64,000 nt of DNA from Pseudomonas paralcaligenes. Lineage in GTDB: Bacteria; Pseudomonadota; Gammaproteobacteria; Pseudomonadales; Pseudomonadaceae. The notes under the pieces are model-generated. The model searched no databases. It was not told the DNA's origin and saw nothing but the letters and a program-made list of their open reading frames with translations. A program made the translations under genes and the position numbers. Positions 38,097 through 49,590 of this stretch are shown piece by piece. The stretch lies in NCBI RefSeq assembly GCF_019655855.1, contig NZ_BPFX01000012.1, positions 46,332-110,331 of the forward strand, in the 5' to 3' direction. The first letter of the stretch is position 1, and each line of letters opens with the position of its first letter.

Positions 38097-39037
38097 AGCG
38101 CATTCATGTAGCCGCCGCGGTGATCCGTGGTGCCGATGGCCGGGTGCTGATCGCCAAGCGACCGCAGGACAAGCACCAGGGCGGCCTGTGGGAATTTCCC
38201 GGGGGCAAGGTGGAGGAGGGCGAGGCCGTCGAGCTGGCCCTGGCCCGCGAGCTGGAAGAGGAACTGGGTATCCGCGTCGGTGCCGCCCGGCCGTTGATCC
38301 AGGTGCACCACGACTATCCGGACAAGCAGGTGCTGCTGGATGTCTGGGAAGTCTCCGCCTTCACCGGCGAGCCTCACGGTGCCGAAGGCCAGGCGCTGGC
38401 CTGGGCCACCGAGCGCGAGCTGCTCGACTACGAATTCCCGGCGGCCAACCAGCCGATCGTCGCGGCGGCGCGCCTGCCCGATACCTACCTGATCACCCCC
38501 GAAGGCCTGGAGCCCGGCGAACTGCTGCGCGGGGTGCGGGTCGCCCTGGCCAGCGGCGCCAGATTGATCCAGCTACGCGCTCCGAACATGTTCGACCCCC
38601 AGTATCGCGACCTGGCGGTGGACATCCTGGGCCTCTGTGCCGGCAAGGCGCAGGTGATGCTCAAGGGCCCGCTGGAGTGGCTGGGCGACTTCCCGGCCGC
38701 TGGCTGGCACCTGAGCGCCGAGCAACTGCGCAAATACGCCGCCAATGGCCGGCCCTTCCCCGGCCAGCGCTGGCTGGCGGCTTCCTGTCATGACGCCGAG
38801 GAGCTGGCTCTGGCTGTGCGCATGGGGGTGGATTTCGTCACCCTGTCGCCGGTGCAGGCCACCAAGACCCACCCGGACGCCGCGCCGCTGGGCTGGGAGG
38901 CTGCGACCGAGTTGCTACGCACCCTCAACCTGCCGGCCTTCCTGCTCGGCGGCGTCGGCCCGCAGGACCGCGAACGCGCCTGGCAGGCCGGCGCCCAAGG
39001 CGTGGCCGGCATCCGCGCGTTCTGGCCGCAGGCCTAG
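38093..39037 (+). CDS. mutT: MutT Nudix hydrolase fused to a thiamine-phosphate-synthase-like domain
   Basis: A 314-residue two-domain protein. Residues about 1-130 are a MutT-like 8-oxo-dGTPase with an intact Nudix box (GGKVEEGEAVELALARELEE). Residues about 135-314 resemble ThiE (TMP synthase): GARLIQLRAPNMFDPQYR, AGWHLSAEQLRKY, WLAASCHDAEELALAVRMG, VDFVTLSPVQATKTHPDAAP and FLLGGVGPQD. This fusion is standard in pseudomonads. The role of the second domain is not established; it may bind a nucleotide-like ligand. The start is GTG, overlapping the previous stop. Confidence 0.93.
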   Translation: MKRIHVAAAVIRGADGRVLIAKRPQDKHQGGLWEFPGGKVEEGEAVELALARELEEELGIRVGAARPLIQVHHDYPDKQVLLDVWEVSAFTGEPHGAEGQALAWATERELLDYEFPAANQPIVAAARLPDTYLITPEGLEPGELLRGVRVALASGARLIQLRAPNMFDPQYRDLAVDILGLCAGKAQVMLKGPLEWLGDFPAAGWHLSAEQLRKYAANGRPFPGQRWLAASCHDAEELALAVRMGVDFVTLSPVQATKTHPDAAPLGWEAATELLRTLNLPAFLLGGVGPQDRERAWQAGAQGVAGIRAFWPQA

Positions 39038-39040
39038 ATT

Positions 39041-39105
39041 GTAGGAGCGAGCTCTGCTCGCGAAGCTTTTAGACGGGTCAGTTCGCGAGCAGAGCTCGCT
39101 CCTGC
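39041..39105. repeat. REP pair (REPIN), upstream of the RAYT gene
   Basis: A REP (GTAGGAGCGAGCTCTGCTCG...) at 39041-39064 faces its inverted partner (...GAGCAGAGCTCGCTCCTGC) at 39082-39105 across 17 bases. The arms are complementary over about 23 of 24 positions. It begins three bases after the stop codon of the mutT fusion gene. Confidence 0.9.
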
Positions 39106-39125
39106 GGGTAAGAGAGGAGGCATGG

Positions 39126-39581
39126 ATGCCACTCTATCGAGGCAATCGTCTGCGCCGCGGCAGATACTCCGAAGCCGGACGTTTCTATCTGCTGACTACC
39201 GTTACCGCCGGCCGAGTCCCTTTGTTCGCCGATTTCTTTCTTGGCCGTGTCCTGGTGCAGGAGATGCGTCTGGCTGAAGAGCAGACGTTGTTACGTTCTC
39301 TCTGCTGGGTCGTGATGCCCGACCATTTGCATTGGTTGATCGAGTTGGACGGGGAATCGCTTGAGCGGGTGATGCAGCAAGTGAAGTCCCGTAGCGCGAA
39401 GCAGATCAATCAGCGCAGAGGCATTGTGGGCGATGTATGGCAGAAAGGTTTCCATGACCATGCCCTGCGTCACGAGGAGGATGTGCTGGACATCGCCCGC
39501 TACGTTGTCGCCAATCCGCTGCGGGCTGGCTTGGTCGAGCGTGTAGGAGATTACCCGCTCTGGGATGCCGTTTGGCTGTAG
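39126..39581 (+). CDS. REP-associated tyrosine transposase (RAYT)
   Basis: A 151-residue Y1 HUH-type transposase domesticated with REP elements. The HUH pair is H67-L-H69 in MPDHLHWLI, and the catalytic Tyr is Y126 in IARYVVANPLRAGLVERV. The protein is the usual single domain and appears intact. AGAGGAGG stands five bases before the ATG. REP pairs flank both sides, and the downstream one supplies the TAG stop. Base composition is visibly less GC-rich than the neighbours, suggesting separate ancestry. It may cut and spread REPs or be a fixed regulator. Confidence 0.93.
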   Translation: MPLYRGNRLRRGRYSEAGRFYLLTTVTAGRVPLFADFFLGRVLVQEMRLAEEQTLLRSLCWVVMPDHLHWLIELDGESLERVMQQVKSRSAKQINQRRGIVGDVWQKGFHDHALRHEEDVLDIARYVVANPLRAGLVERVGDYPLWDAVWL

Positions 39582-39642
39582 GAGGAGCTCTGCTCGCGAA
39601 TGGGGCGGGCTGAACAGCTTCGCGAGCAGAGCTCGCTCCTAC
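39578..39642. repeat. REP pair (REPIN), between RAYT and the cobalamin adenosyltransferase
   Basis: GTAGGAGGAGCTCTGCTCGCG (39578-39598) is one base shorter than its homologue at 39041. It faces TTCGCGAGCAGAGCTCGCTC... (39619-39642) across 18 bases. The TA-G of the left REP is the RAYT stop, and the TA-G of the right REP (minus strand) is the stop of the convergent gene. Confidence 0.9.
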
Positions 39643-40219
39643 GGGGCGGGCTTCTCCGCCGCCTGCCAGAGCACTTCACTGATCTTCGTGCGGCGGGCGA
39701 TCAGACGGGCGGCGACGAACAGCAGGTCGGACAGTCGGTTGACGTAGGCCATGCCCACTGGGCGGACCGGCTCCTCGGCGTTGAGCTGCTGGCAGCGACG
39801 TTCGGCAGTGCGGGCCAGACTCCGGCAGACATGTGCCTGGGCCACCAGGCGGGAGCCGCCGGGCAGGATGAAGTTTTCCAGCGGCCCCACTTCCTCGTTC
39901 CAGCGGTCGATGGCCGCTTCCAGGCGCTCCACTTCGCTCTCCTGCAGGGCCTGGTAGGCCGGCGTCGCCAGTTCTCCGCCGAGGTCGAACAGGCGGTGCT
40001 GGCAGGGCGCCACGACCTCGATGACCTCATTCAGGCCCGGCCACCGGGTCGCCTGCTCGGCGAGGTCCGCCAGCAGCAGGCCGAGCTGGCTGTTGAGGGT
40101 GTCCAGCTCACCCATGGCCTCCACCCGCGGGTGGTTCTTGGCAACCCGGCGGCCGTCGGCCAGGCCTGTTTCGCCCTTGTCGCCGGTCTTCGTGTAGATC
40201 TTGCTCAGTCGGTAACCCA

Positions 40220-40220
<1 letters not shown>
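39639..40220 (-). CDS. PduO-type ATP:cob(I)alamin adenosyltransferase
   Basis: A 193-residue enzyme that attaches the adenosyl group to cob(I)alamin. The ATP-binding N-terminal motif is [19 protein letters not shown]. The active-site helices contain [25 protein letters not shown] and [14 protein letters not shown]. The start overlaps the stop of the sensor kinase (TGATG), so it ends that minus-strand unit. Its stop codon lies inside a REP sequence, so the last residues (EKPAP) may have been set by REP insertion. Confidence 0.94.
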
Positions 40221-42241
<2,021 letters not shown>

Positions 42242-42284
42242 GGAGGGGATTCCGTTCGGGACGAGAGGGCAGGGTAGCGCTCGT

Positions 42285-44158
<1,874 letters not shown>

Positions 44159-44226
44159 TGAGGGGCTCGCTGGCAGAGGAAGGAGGGGACGCCGCAGCTT
44201 GGCCGAGCGGCGTGTATCAGACTGGT

Positions 44227-44232
44227 TATAAT
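44227..44232 (+). promoter_or_regulatory. Candidate -10 box of yajQ
   Basis: A perfect TATAAT lies in the response regulator/yajQ divergent gap, 77 bases before the yajQ ATG. No -35 at the proper distance is convincing (TTGGCC at 44199 is 22 bases away). Confidence 0.45.
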
Positions 44233-44309
44233 GAGCGCGCCATTTTTATCGTCAAGTCAGGCGCGTTCAGTCCGTGAGGGGGATCGCGCCGTCCATCAGG
44301 AGCAAGCCC

Positions 44310-44789
44310 ATGCCTTCGTTCGACGTGGTGTCGGAACTGGACAAGCACGAACTCACCAACGCGGTCGACAACGCCATCAAGGAACTCGACCGCCGCTTCG
44401 ATCTGCGCGGCAAGTGCAGCATCGAGAGCAAGGACAAGACCATCACCCTGACCGCCGAGGCCGAGTTCATGCTCGAGCAGGTGCTCGACATCGTTCGCGC
44501 CAGCCTGATCAAGCGCAAGATCGACAGCCAGTGCATGGAGGCCAAGGACCCCTACGCCTCCGGTAAGGTGATGAAGCAGGAAGTGACCTTCCGCGAAGGC
44601 ATCGACAAGGAGCTGGCGAAGAAGATCGTCGCCCTGATCAAGGACGCCAAGCTCAAGGTGCAGGCCGCCATCCAGGGCGAGCAGGTGCGCATCACCGGCA
44701 AGAAGCGCGACGACCTGCAGGAGGCCATCGCCCTGCTGCGTGGCCAGGACCTGGGCATGCCGCTGCAGTACAACAACTTCCGCGACTGA
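44310..44789 (+). CDS. yajQ: YajQ family protein, cyclic di-GMP binding
   Basis: A 159-residue protein of two ferredoxin-like repeats. Family hallmarks are [31 protein letters not shown] and the C-terminus [12 protein letters not shown]. Members in Xanthomonas bind cyclic di-GMP and partner transcription factors. ATG 44310 is preferred over the upstream in-frame ATG because AGGAG lies ten bases upstream and the family N-terminus begins there. Confidence 0.95.
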   Translation: MPSFDVVSELDKHELTNAVDNAIKELDRRFDLRGKCSIESKDKTITLTAEAEFMLEQVLDIVRASLIKRKIDSQCMEAKDPYASGKVMKQEVTFREGIDKELAKKIVALIKDAKLKVQAAIQGEQVRITGKKRDDLQEAIALLRGQDLGMPLQYNNFRD

Positions 44790-44803
44790 GCGAACGCGCC
44801 AGA

Positions 44804-44832
44804 GCCGGAGGAGGAACCTCCCCGGCCTTTTT
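44804..44832 (+). terminator. Terminator of yajQ
   Basis: GCCGGAGGAGG pairs imperfectly with CCTCCCCGGC around two A, followed by TTTTT. Confidence 0.65.
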
Positions 44833-44858
44833 CCCGTCGCACAAGAAGCACCATCGTG

Positions 44859-44880
44859 ACGCCATGGCTTGCCATGGCGT
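44859..44880. repeat. Perfect 10-bp palindrome before mscS
   Basis: ACGCCATGGC-TT-GCCATGGCGT is a perfect inverted repeat, followed by the T-rich TGTTGTTT. It lies 31 bases before the mscS start. It could be a second stop for yajQ, a protein site, or a 5'-UTR hairpin. Confidence 0.5.
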
Positions 44881-44911
44881 TGTTGTTTCCGGCGAGAAGA
44901 GGAGTGCGGGC

Positions 44912-45757
44912 ATGGACCTGACCGATATCAACATGAATCAGCTGGTGACGGCTTCGGAGGCCTGGTTCCCGGTCGTCATCGCATATGGCAGCCGGCTGTT
45001 GCTGGCCTTCGTCACCCTGCTGATCGGCTGGTGGCTGATCAACCGGCTGACCGCGCGGGTCGGCGCCCTGATCGCCATGCGCCACACCGACAAGGCCCTG
45101 CAGGGCTTCATCGAGAACCTGGCGAACATCGTGCTCAAGGTGCTGCTGGTGATCAGCGTGGCCTCCATGGTCGGCATCGAGACCACCTCGTTCATCGCCG
45201 CGATCGGCGCCGCCGGCCTGGCCATCGGCCTGGCGCTGCAGGGCAGTCTGGCGAACTTCGCCGGCGGGGTGCTGATCCTGCTGTTCCGCCCGTTCCGCAT
45301 CGGCGACTGGATCGAGGCGCAGGGCGTCAGCGGCACCGTCGACAGCATCCAGATATTCCATACTGTGCTGCGCACCGGCGACAACAGGACGGTGATCGTG
45401 CCCAACGGCGCGCTGTCCAATGGCACCATCACCAACACTTCGCGCCAGGCCACGCGCCAAGTGGTGTTCGACGTCAAGGTGGACTACGACAGCGATCTGC
45501 AGAAGGCGCAGCAGGTGCTGCGCGAGATGGCCGAGGACCCGCGGGTGCTCAAGAACCCCGCGCCGGCGGTGGTGGTGGCGGGCCTCGGCGAGACCGCCAT
45601 CACCCTGTCGCTGCGGGTGTGGACGGCCAACTCGGACTACTGGCCGGTGACCTTCAGGTTCAACGAGGAAATCCGCGACCGCCTGCGCCAGGTCGGCGTC
45701 GACATCGCCACGCCCGGGCTGCTGGCGCGGGGCCTGAAGGTGCCCGAGCCGAGCTGA
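44912..45757 (+). CDS. mscS: Small-conductance mechanosensitive channel
   Basis: A 281-residue channel that releases solutes on osmotic downshock. It has three transmembrane helices. The pore helix carries the Gly/Ala knob pattern AAIGAAGLAIGLALQGSLAN, followed by the cytoplasmic beta domain (RPFRIGDWIEAQGVSGTVDSI; PNGALSNGTITNTS) and the vestibule. ATG 44912 has AGAGGAG at good spacing. It converges on ampG with stop codons directly abutting. Confidence 0.94.
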   Translation: MDLTDINMNQLVTASEAWFPVVIAYGSRLLLAFVTLLIGWWLINRLTARVGALIAMRHTDKALQGFIENLANIVLKVLLVISVASMVGIETTSFIAAIGAAGLAIGLALQGSLANFAGGVLILLFRPFRIGDWIEAQGVSGTVDSIQIFHTVLRTGDNRTVIVPNGALSNGTITNTSRQATRQVVFDVKVDYDSDLQKAQQVLREMAEDPRVLKNPAPAVVVAGLGETAITLSLRVWTANSDYWPVTFRFNEEIRDRLRQVGVDIATPGLLARGLKVPEPS

Positions 45758-47374
45758 TCAGGGCTCGCTGCGCGGCACTGCGGCGGCGGGTTCCGGCGCC
45801 GGCAGCGGCTGGCGCCCCTGGCGGCTCCACTGCACGACGATCAGGATCAGCGTGGGCACGCCCAGCAGCGCGGTGGCGATGAAGAACTGGGCGTAGCCGG
45901 CATTTTCCACCATCACTCCCGAGTAGCCGCCGACCAGGCGTGGCAGCAGCAGCATGATCGAGCTGAGCAGGGCGTACTGGGTGGCAGAGAACTGCAGGTT
46001 GGTCAGGCTCGACAAATAGGCCACGAAGGCGGCGGTGGCCAGGCCCGAACTCAGGTTGTCGAGGGCGATGGTCACCACCAGCATCAGCATGTGCGGGTCC
46101 AGCGCCCATAGCAGATGACTCACCGTCTGCTCGGCGTAGAGCGCGGGCTGGGTGACCGCGCCGAACCCGGACAGGGTGGCGAACAGCAGGTTGGTGCCCG
46201 CCGAGGCCACGCCGCCGAGGAGCAGGATCGGCAGGATGCCGAAGCGCACGATGAGCAGGCCGCCGAGGGCCGCGCCGAGCAGTGTCATGATCAGGCCGAA
46301 CAGCTTGCTGACGCTGGCGATCTGGCTCTTGGCGAAGCCCATGTCGATGTAGAAGACGTTGGCCATCACGCCCATCACCGTGTCCGACATGCGATAGGTG
46401 GCGATCAAGCCGAGCAGCAGCAGCGCCTGCCAGCGGTAGCGCAGGATGAAGTCGTTGACCGGGGTCAGCACCGGCGCCAAGCCGCGGCGGCCCATGCGCG
46501 ACAGACACACGGCGGTGAGGATGGCGTAGAGGCCGAAGCGCATGAAGGCGCGATCCTCGCGGGCCAGCTCGGCGAAGCTGATCTCGCCGCTCAGCATCAG
46601 GAACACGTCGCTGCGGAAGAACTGGGTGAACATGGCCGGCATGGACACCAGCAGCACGATCAGCACCAGCACCGAGGCCAGCTGGCGGTACAGGCCGTAG
46701 CGCGCGGCGGCGATCTGGGTGCGCAGCGGCACCGGCGGCTCGCGCATCCACAGGGTGGTGATCAGCCCGGGCAGCATCAGCATGGCGAACAGCAGGTAGG
46801 TGCTGGCCCAGGCGCCATGCTGGTAGCCGGCCCCGGGAGTGCCGAACCAGCCGGCGAAATACAGGGCGCCGGCGGTGGCCAGCAGCGCGGCGACCCGGTA
46901 GCCGGCCATGTAGCTGGCGGCCAGGGCGGCCTGGCGGGTGTCGTCGACGATTTCCAGGCGGTAGGCGTCCACCGCGATGTCCTGGGTGGCGGAGGCGAAG
47001 GCCACCACCACGGCTACGCCGATCAGCCAGGACAGGTGTTGCTGCGGGTCGCACAGGGCCATGCCGATCAGGCCGAGGGCTACCAGTCCCTGGGACAGCA
47101 CCAGCCAGGAACGGCGCCTGCCGAGGCGGCCGAGCAGAGGTAGGCGCCACTGGTCGAGCATCGGTGCCCACACCCATTTGAAGGCGTAGGCCAGGCCGAT
47201 CAGGCTGGCGTAGCCGATCGTCTGGTGGGTCACCCCCGCCTCGCGCAGCCACACCGAGAGTGTGGAGAACACCAGCATGTACGGCAGCCCGGCGGCGAAA
47301 CCCAGCAGGAGCAGGGCCAGTGCGGCCGGGTGGGCATAGGTGGCGAGGGCTGCGCGCCAGGTTTTACGGGGCAT
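45758..47374 (-). CDS. ampG: AmpG muropeptide permease (MFS)
   Basis: A 538-residue polytopic inner-membrane protein with about 14 helices. It imports GlcNAc-anhydroMurNAc peptides for recycling and so controls AmpC beta-lactamase induction. Family segments are LGFAAGLPYMLVFSTLSVWLREAGV, GYASLIGLAYAFKWVWAPMLD and ATQDIAVDAYRLEI. The length is somewhat less than the roughly 590 I recall for the P. aeruginosa protein; the difference would lie in the C-terminal tail. It contributes to the peptidoglycan theme of the window. Confidence 0.93.
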   Translation of the reverse strand: MPRKTWRAALATYAHPAALALLLLGFAAGLPYMLVFSTLSVWLREAGVTHQTIGYASLIGLAYAFKWVWAPMLDQWRLPLLGRLGRRRSWLVLSQGLVALGLIGMALCDPQQHLSWLIGVAVVVAFASATQDIAVDAYRLEIVDDTRQAALAASYMAGYRVAALLATAGALYFAGWFGTPGAGYQHGAWASTYLLFAMLMLPGLITTLWMREPPVPLRTQIAAARYGLYRQLASVLVLIVLLVSMPAMFTQFFRSDVFLMLSGEISFAELAREDRAFMRFGLYAILTAVCLSRMGRRGLAPVLTPVNDFILRYRWQALLLLGLIATYRMSDTVMGVMANVFYIDMGFAKSQIASVSKLFGLIMTLLGAALGGLLIVRFGILPILLLGGVASAGTNLLFATLSGFGAVTQPALYAEQTVSHLLWALDPHMLMLVVTIALDNLSSGLATAAFVAYLSSLTNLQFSATQYALLSSIMLLLPRLVGGYSGVMVENAGYAQFFIATALLGVPTLILIVVQWSRQGRQPLPAPEPAAAVPRSEP

Positions 47375-47514
47375 GTGTGGTGTTTTCGGCTGCTAGCACG
47401 GGCAAAGGGCGCACTCTAGGGGCTGTTGCCGTTCCGGCGCAAGCCGCGTTCGGCGGCATGTCGTGGGAAGGACGGTATTTCCGCCCGTGTCAGACGCGCA
47501 TCGCGGCCGTCCGT

Positions 47515-47886
47515 TCACTCCGACGGGTGCCAGGCGTGGCGACGCATGTCGACGCGGTCGTTGCGGACGGTCAGCCCTTCGGCGCGCAGGCGCGCGCGTT
47601 GCTCCTCGCCAGAGGGCGTTCCGGCCGCCAGGCTGAGGCGGCCGCCCGCGCCGAGCACGCGGTGCCAGGGGAGGCGGGTGTCCGGCGGCAACTGGCTGAG
47701 GGTGCGGCCCACCCAGCGCGCCGCCCGGCCCAGACCGGCCAGTGCCGCCAGCTCGCCGTAGCTGACCACCTTGCCTTCGGGGATCGCCGCCAGCACCAGG
47801 TAGAGCGCGGCGCGGCGTGCTTCGGCGCTGTCCGTGGCCTCCAGGGTTGGCGTGGGGGCTGGCGCCTTTTTCGGTGCTCTGGCCAT
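47515..47886 (-). CDS. Alkyltransferase-like protein (ATL), MGMT family without the active Cys
   Basis: A 123-residue protein with the DNA-binding half of O6-alkylguanine-DNA alkyltransferase: IPEGKVVSYGELAALAGLGRAARWVGRTL, then LPWHRVLGAGGRL. The MGMT active site PCHRV is PWHRV here (Trp 74), the hallmark of ATL proteins. These flip out O6-alkylguanine and hand the lesion to nucleotide excision repair. ATG 47886 is favoured over an upstream ATG because it gives the usual length. The 140 bases between it and ampG show nothing notable. Confidence 0.92.
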   Translation of the reverse strand: MARAPKKAPAPTPTLEATDSAEARRAALYLVLAAIPEGKVVSYGELAALAGLGRAARWVGRTLSQLPPDTRLPWHRVLGAGGRLSLAAGTPSGEEQRARLRAEGLTVRNDRVDMRRHAWHPSE

Positions 47887-48017
47887 GTGCTGGTGTCCCT
47901 TCGGGCTGACTCCGGTCGAGGAGAGCATATCGGCACCCCTGGCGGCGAGTCGATGGCCGCGAGAGGCCCCGATAGAGCACCGCGGCTGAACTTCGAGGGG
48001 GATTCTCGGGTCTGTGC

Positions 48018-48045
48018 TTGCTCAACGGGTGTGCATCCGGATAAT
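48018..48045 (+). promoter_or_regulatory. Promoter of the DUF481 gene
   Basis: TTGCTC (48018-48023) and GATAAT (48040-48045) are 16 bases apart, 37 bases before the start codon. Confidence 0.5.
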
Positions 48046-48082
48046 GCGCGCCATTCCATGAGTCAGCCTGTCGTCGATACCC

Positions 48083-49090
48083 ATGAAGCCCTCCCGTTCC
48101 CTGCTCTGCCTGGCGCTCGCCGCCACTCCCATGCCGCTGCTGGCCGATACCGTCTGGCTCAAGAATGGTGACAAGCTCACCGGCACCATCCAGCTGTTCG
48201 ACGGTGGCAAGCTGCTGCTGAAGACCGAGTACGCCGGCAGCATCACCCTCGACATGAAGAAGGTCGCCACCCTGGAGACCGACCGCGAGTTGCTGGTGAA
48301 GCAGGACGACTTCACCGGCGAGCATGCCAAGGCGCTGCGGCCGGCCGGGCAGGGTCAGGTCGAACTGGTCAACGGCGAGACCCCGCGCGTGGTGGAACTG
48401 GCCTCGATCAGCCAGATGATGCCGCCCAAGCCGGTGGTGCAGGACCTGACCTGGACCGGTACCCTGGACTTCTCTGCCGACTACAAGAAGGCGGAGAACG
48501 ACATCAAGGACTACGACATCGACCTGGACACCAAGGCCCGCCACGGCGCCTGGCGTCACAGCATCTCGGCCGAGTACGACCACGAGACCAAGGACGACGA
48601 GCGCAAGACCGACCGGATCGAGTTCGACTACGACCTGGATCGCTTCTTCACCCAGCACTTCTTCTGGCAGGGCCAGCTCAAGTACACCCACGACCGCATC
48701 GAGGAGCTGGAGACCCAGCGCACCGTTGGTACCGGCCCCGGCTACCAGTTCTGGGACAACGAGCTGGGCGCTTTCTCCGTGGCCGGCCTGCTCAACCGCA
48801 ACGACTACGTCTTCGCCGATGGCACCAGCGAGCACTTCAACTCCGGCTCGCTGGAATGGGACTACAAGCGCTACCTGTACGGCAAGAATCTGGAGCTCTA
48901 CACCCAGGGCGAGCTGGGTGCGCCCTTCGTCGATGCCATCGAGTATGTCATCGATACCGAGGCCGGCCTGCGCTACAAGCTCAACAGCTGGGCGGCGCTG
49001 AGCCTGAAGGCCGAGTGGGACAAGGTCACCAGCGAGCACGGCGACACCAACGAGCGCCGCTACATGATCGGCCTGGGCGTGGGCTGGTAA
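48083..49090 (+). CDS. DUF481 outer-membrane beta-barrel protein (YdiY-like)
   Basis: A 335-residue exported protein with a signal peptide (about 1-21, ending LLA-DT). Residues 22-120 hold a small domain starting TVWLKNGDKLTGTIQLFDGGKLLLKT. The rest is alternating beta strands of the DUF481 barrel, ending in ...MIGLGVGW with the aromatic C-terminal residue expected for BAM insertion. E. coli YdiY is the nearest named relative. Function unknown; some members are acid- or alkali-inducible. Confidence 0.85.
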   Translation: MKPSRSLLCLALAATPMPLLADTVWLKNGDKLTGTIQLFDGGKLLLKTEYAGSITLDMKKVATLETDRELLVKQDDFTGEHAKALRPAGQGQVELVNGETPRVVELASISQMMPPKPVVQDLTWTGTLDFSADYKKAENDIKDYDIDLDTKARHGAWRHSISAEYDHETKDDERKTDRIEFDYDLDRFFTQHFFWQGQLKYTHDRIEELETQRTVGTGPGYQFWDNELGAFSVAGLLNRNDYVFADGTSEHFNSGSLEWDYKRYLYGKNLELYTQGELGAPFVDAIEYVIDTEAGLRYKLNSWAALSLKAEWDKVTSEHGDTNERRYMIGLGVGW

Positions 49091-49348
49091 CGCCTCGATC
49101 GTATCCAGCCTCGGCATGATCGCCCGGCAACCCTTACTGGCGCGGTCGTGCAGGCTCCCAGCACTCTAATCCTCGTTTCTTGATCGCAGGGCGTCGATGA
49201 CGTCGCAGCCTGCGCACCTTCGACCCCCTCGTGCAACAGGACGAACCATTGCCGGTGAATAGTCTGCCGATGATGTGCGGCGGGCTCGTGCACGGCTGGC
49301 AGGAGCCGAGCCCCAGGCGATAGGGCGGCGATCCAAGAAATCGCGGGC

Positions 49349-49464
49349 AAAAAAAGACCCGGCAAAGTGCCGGGTCAATAACCGTGATTAGCCTGATGAG
49401 GAGATAATCTGAAGAGTCCGACTGCGTGGTCTCTTGAGCTTATCGGCTGATCTCGCGACCAGTT
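49349..49464 (-). ncRNA. prrF: PrrF-type iron-responsive small RNA
   Basis: On the minus strand the transcript should begin AACTGGTCGCGAGATCAGCC (49464) and end in a GACCCGGCA-CTT-TGCCGGGTC terminator plus T7 (49376-49349), about 116 nt, the size of PrrF. The conserved target-pairing core TTATCTCCTCATCAGGCTAA lies at about 49388-49407. PrrF is the pseudomonad counterpart of RyhB: in low iron it blocks mRNAs of iron-rich proteins such as SodB. Only one copy is present, unlike the tandem pair of P. aeruginosa. The rest of the gap, 49091-49348, holds nothing I recognise. Confidence 0.93.
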
Positions 49465-49469
49465 GGGGT

Positions 49470-49498
49470 AATAATAACAATTCTCATTTTCTAGTCAA
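49470..49498 (-). promoter_or_regulatory. Fur-controlled promoter of prrF
   Basis: Minus-strand TTGACT (49498-49493) and TATTAT (49476-49471) are 16 bases apart, with the transcript start seven bases on. The spacer and -10 read ATGAGAATTGTTATTATT, a recognisable Fur box, so iron-loaded Fur would cover the promoter. Confidence 0.85.
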
Positions 49499-49504
49499 CA
49501 CCTG

Positions 49505-49520
49505 GATGAGAATTATTTTC
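49505..49520. promoter_or_regulatory. Second Fur-box-like site upstream of prrF
   Basis: GATGAGAATTATTTTC resembles Fur half-sites (GAGAATTATT). It lies just upstream of the prrF -35, suggesting cooperative Fur binding. Confidence 0.6.
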
Positions 49521-49549
49521 GACTGGTTGGCAAAACCCCTGAAAAGCAA

Positions 49550-49569
49550 ACCCCGGCCTGGGCCGGGGT
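49550..49569 (-). terminator. Terminator of the cyclic-nucleotide-binding protein gene
   Basis: A 9-bp perfect stem ACCCCGGCC / GGCCGGGGT with a two-base loop; on the minus strand it is followed by TTGCTTTT. It separates the upstream gene from the prrF promoter. Confidence 0.8.
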
Positions 49570-49590
49570 CCTGTTCCACGCCGGGCTCGT

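Noticed and set aside
39041..39642. REP-RAYT block considered as an insertion sequence
   Set aside because: There are no terminal inverted repeats bounding the gene as a unit and no target duplication. The single-domain Y1 transposase with flanking REPs is the known RAYT arrangement.
49166..49348. Second prrF copy or another gene downstream of prrF
   Set aside because: No PrrF core, terminator or Fur box occurs there. The short open frames lack ribosome sites and biased third positions.
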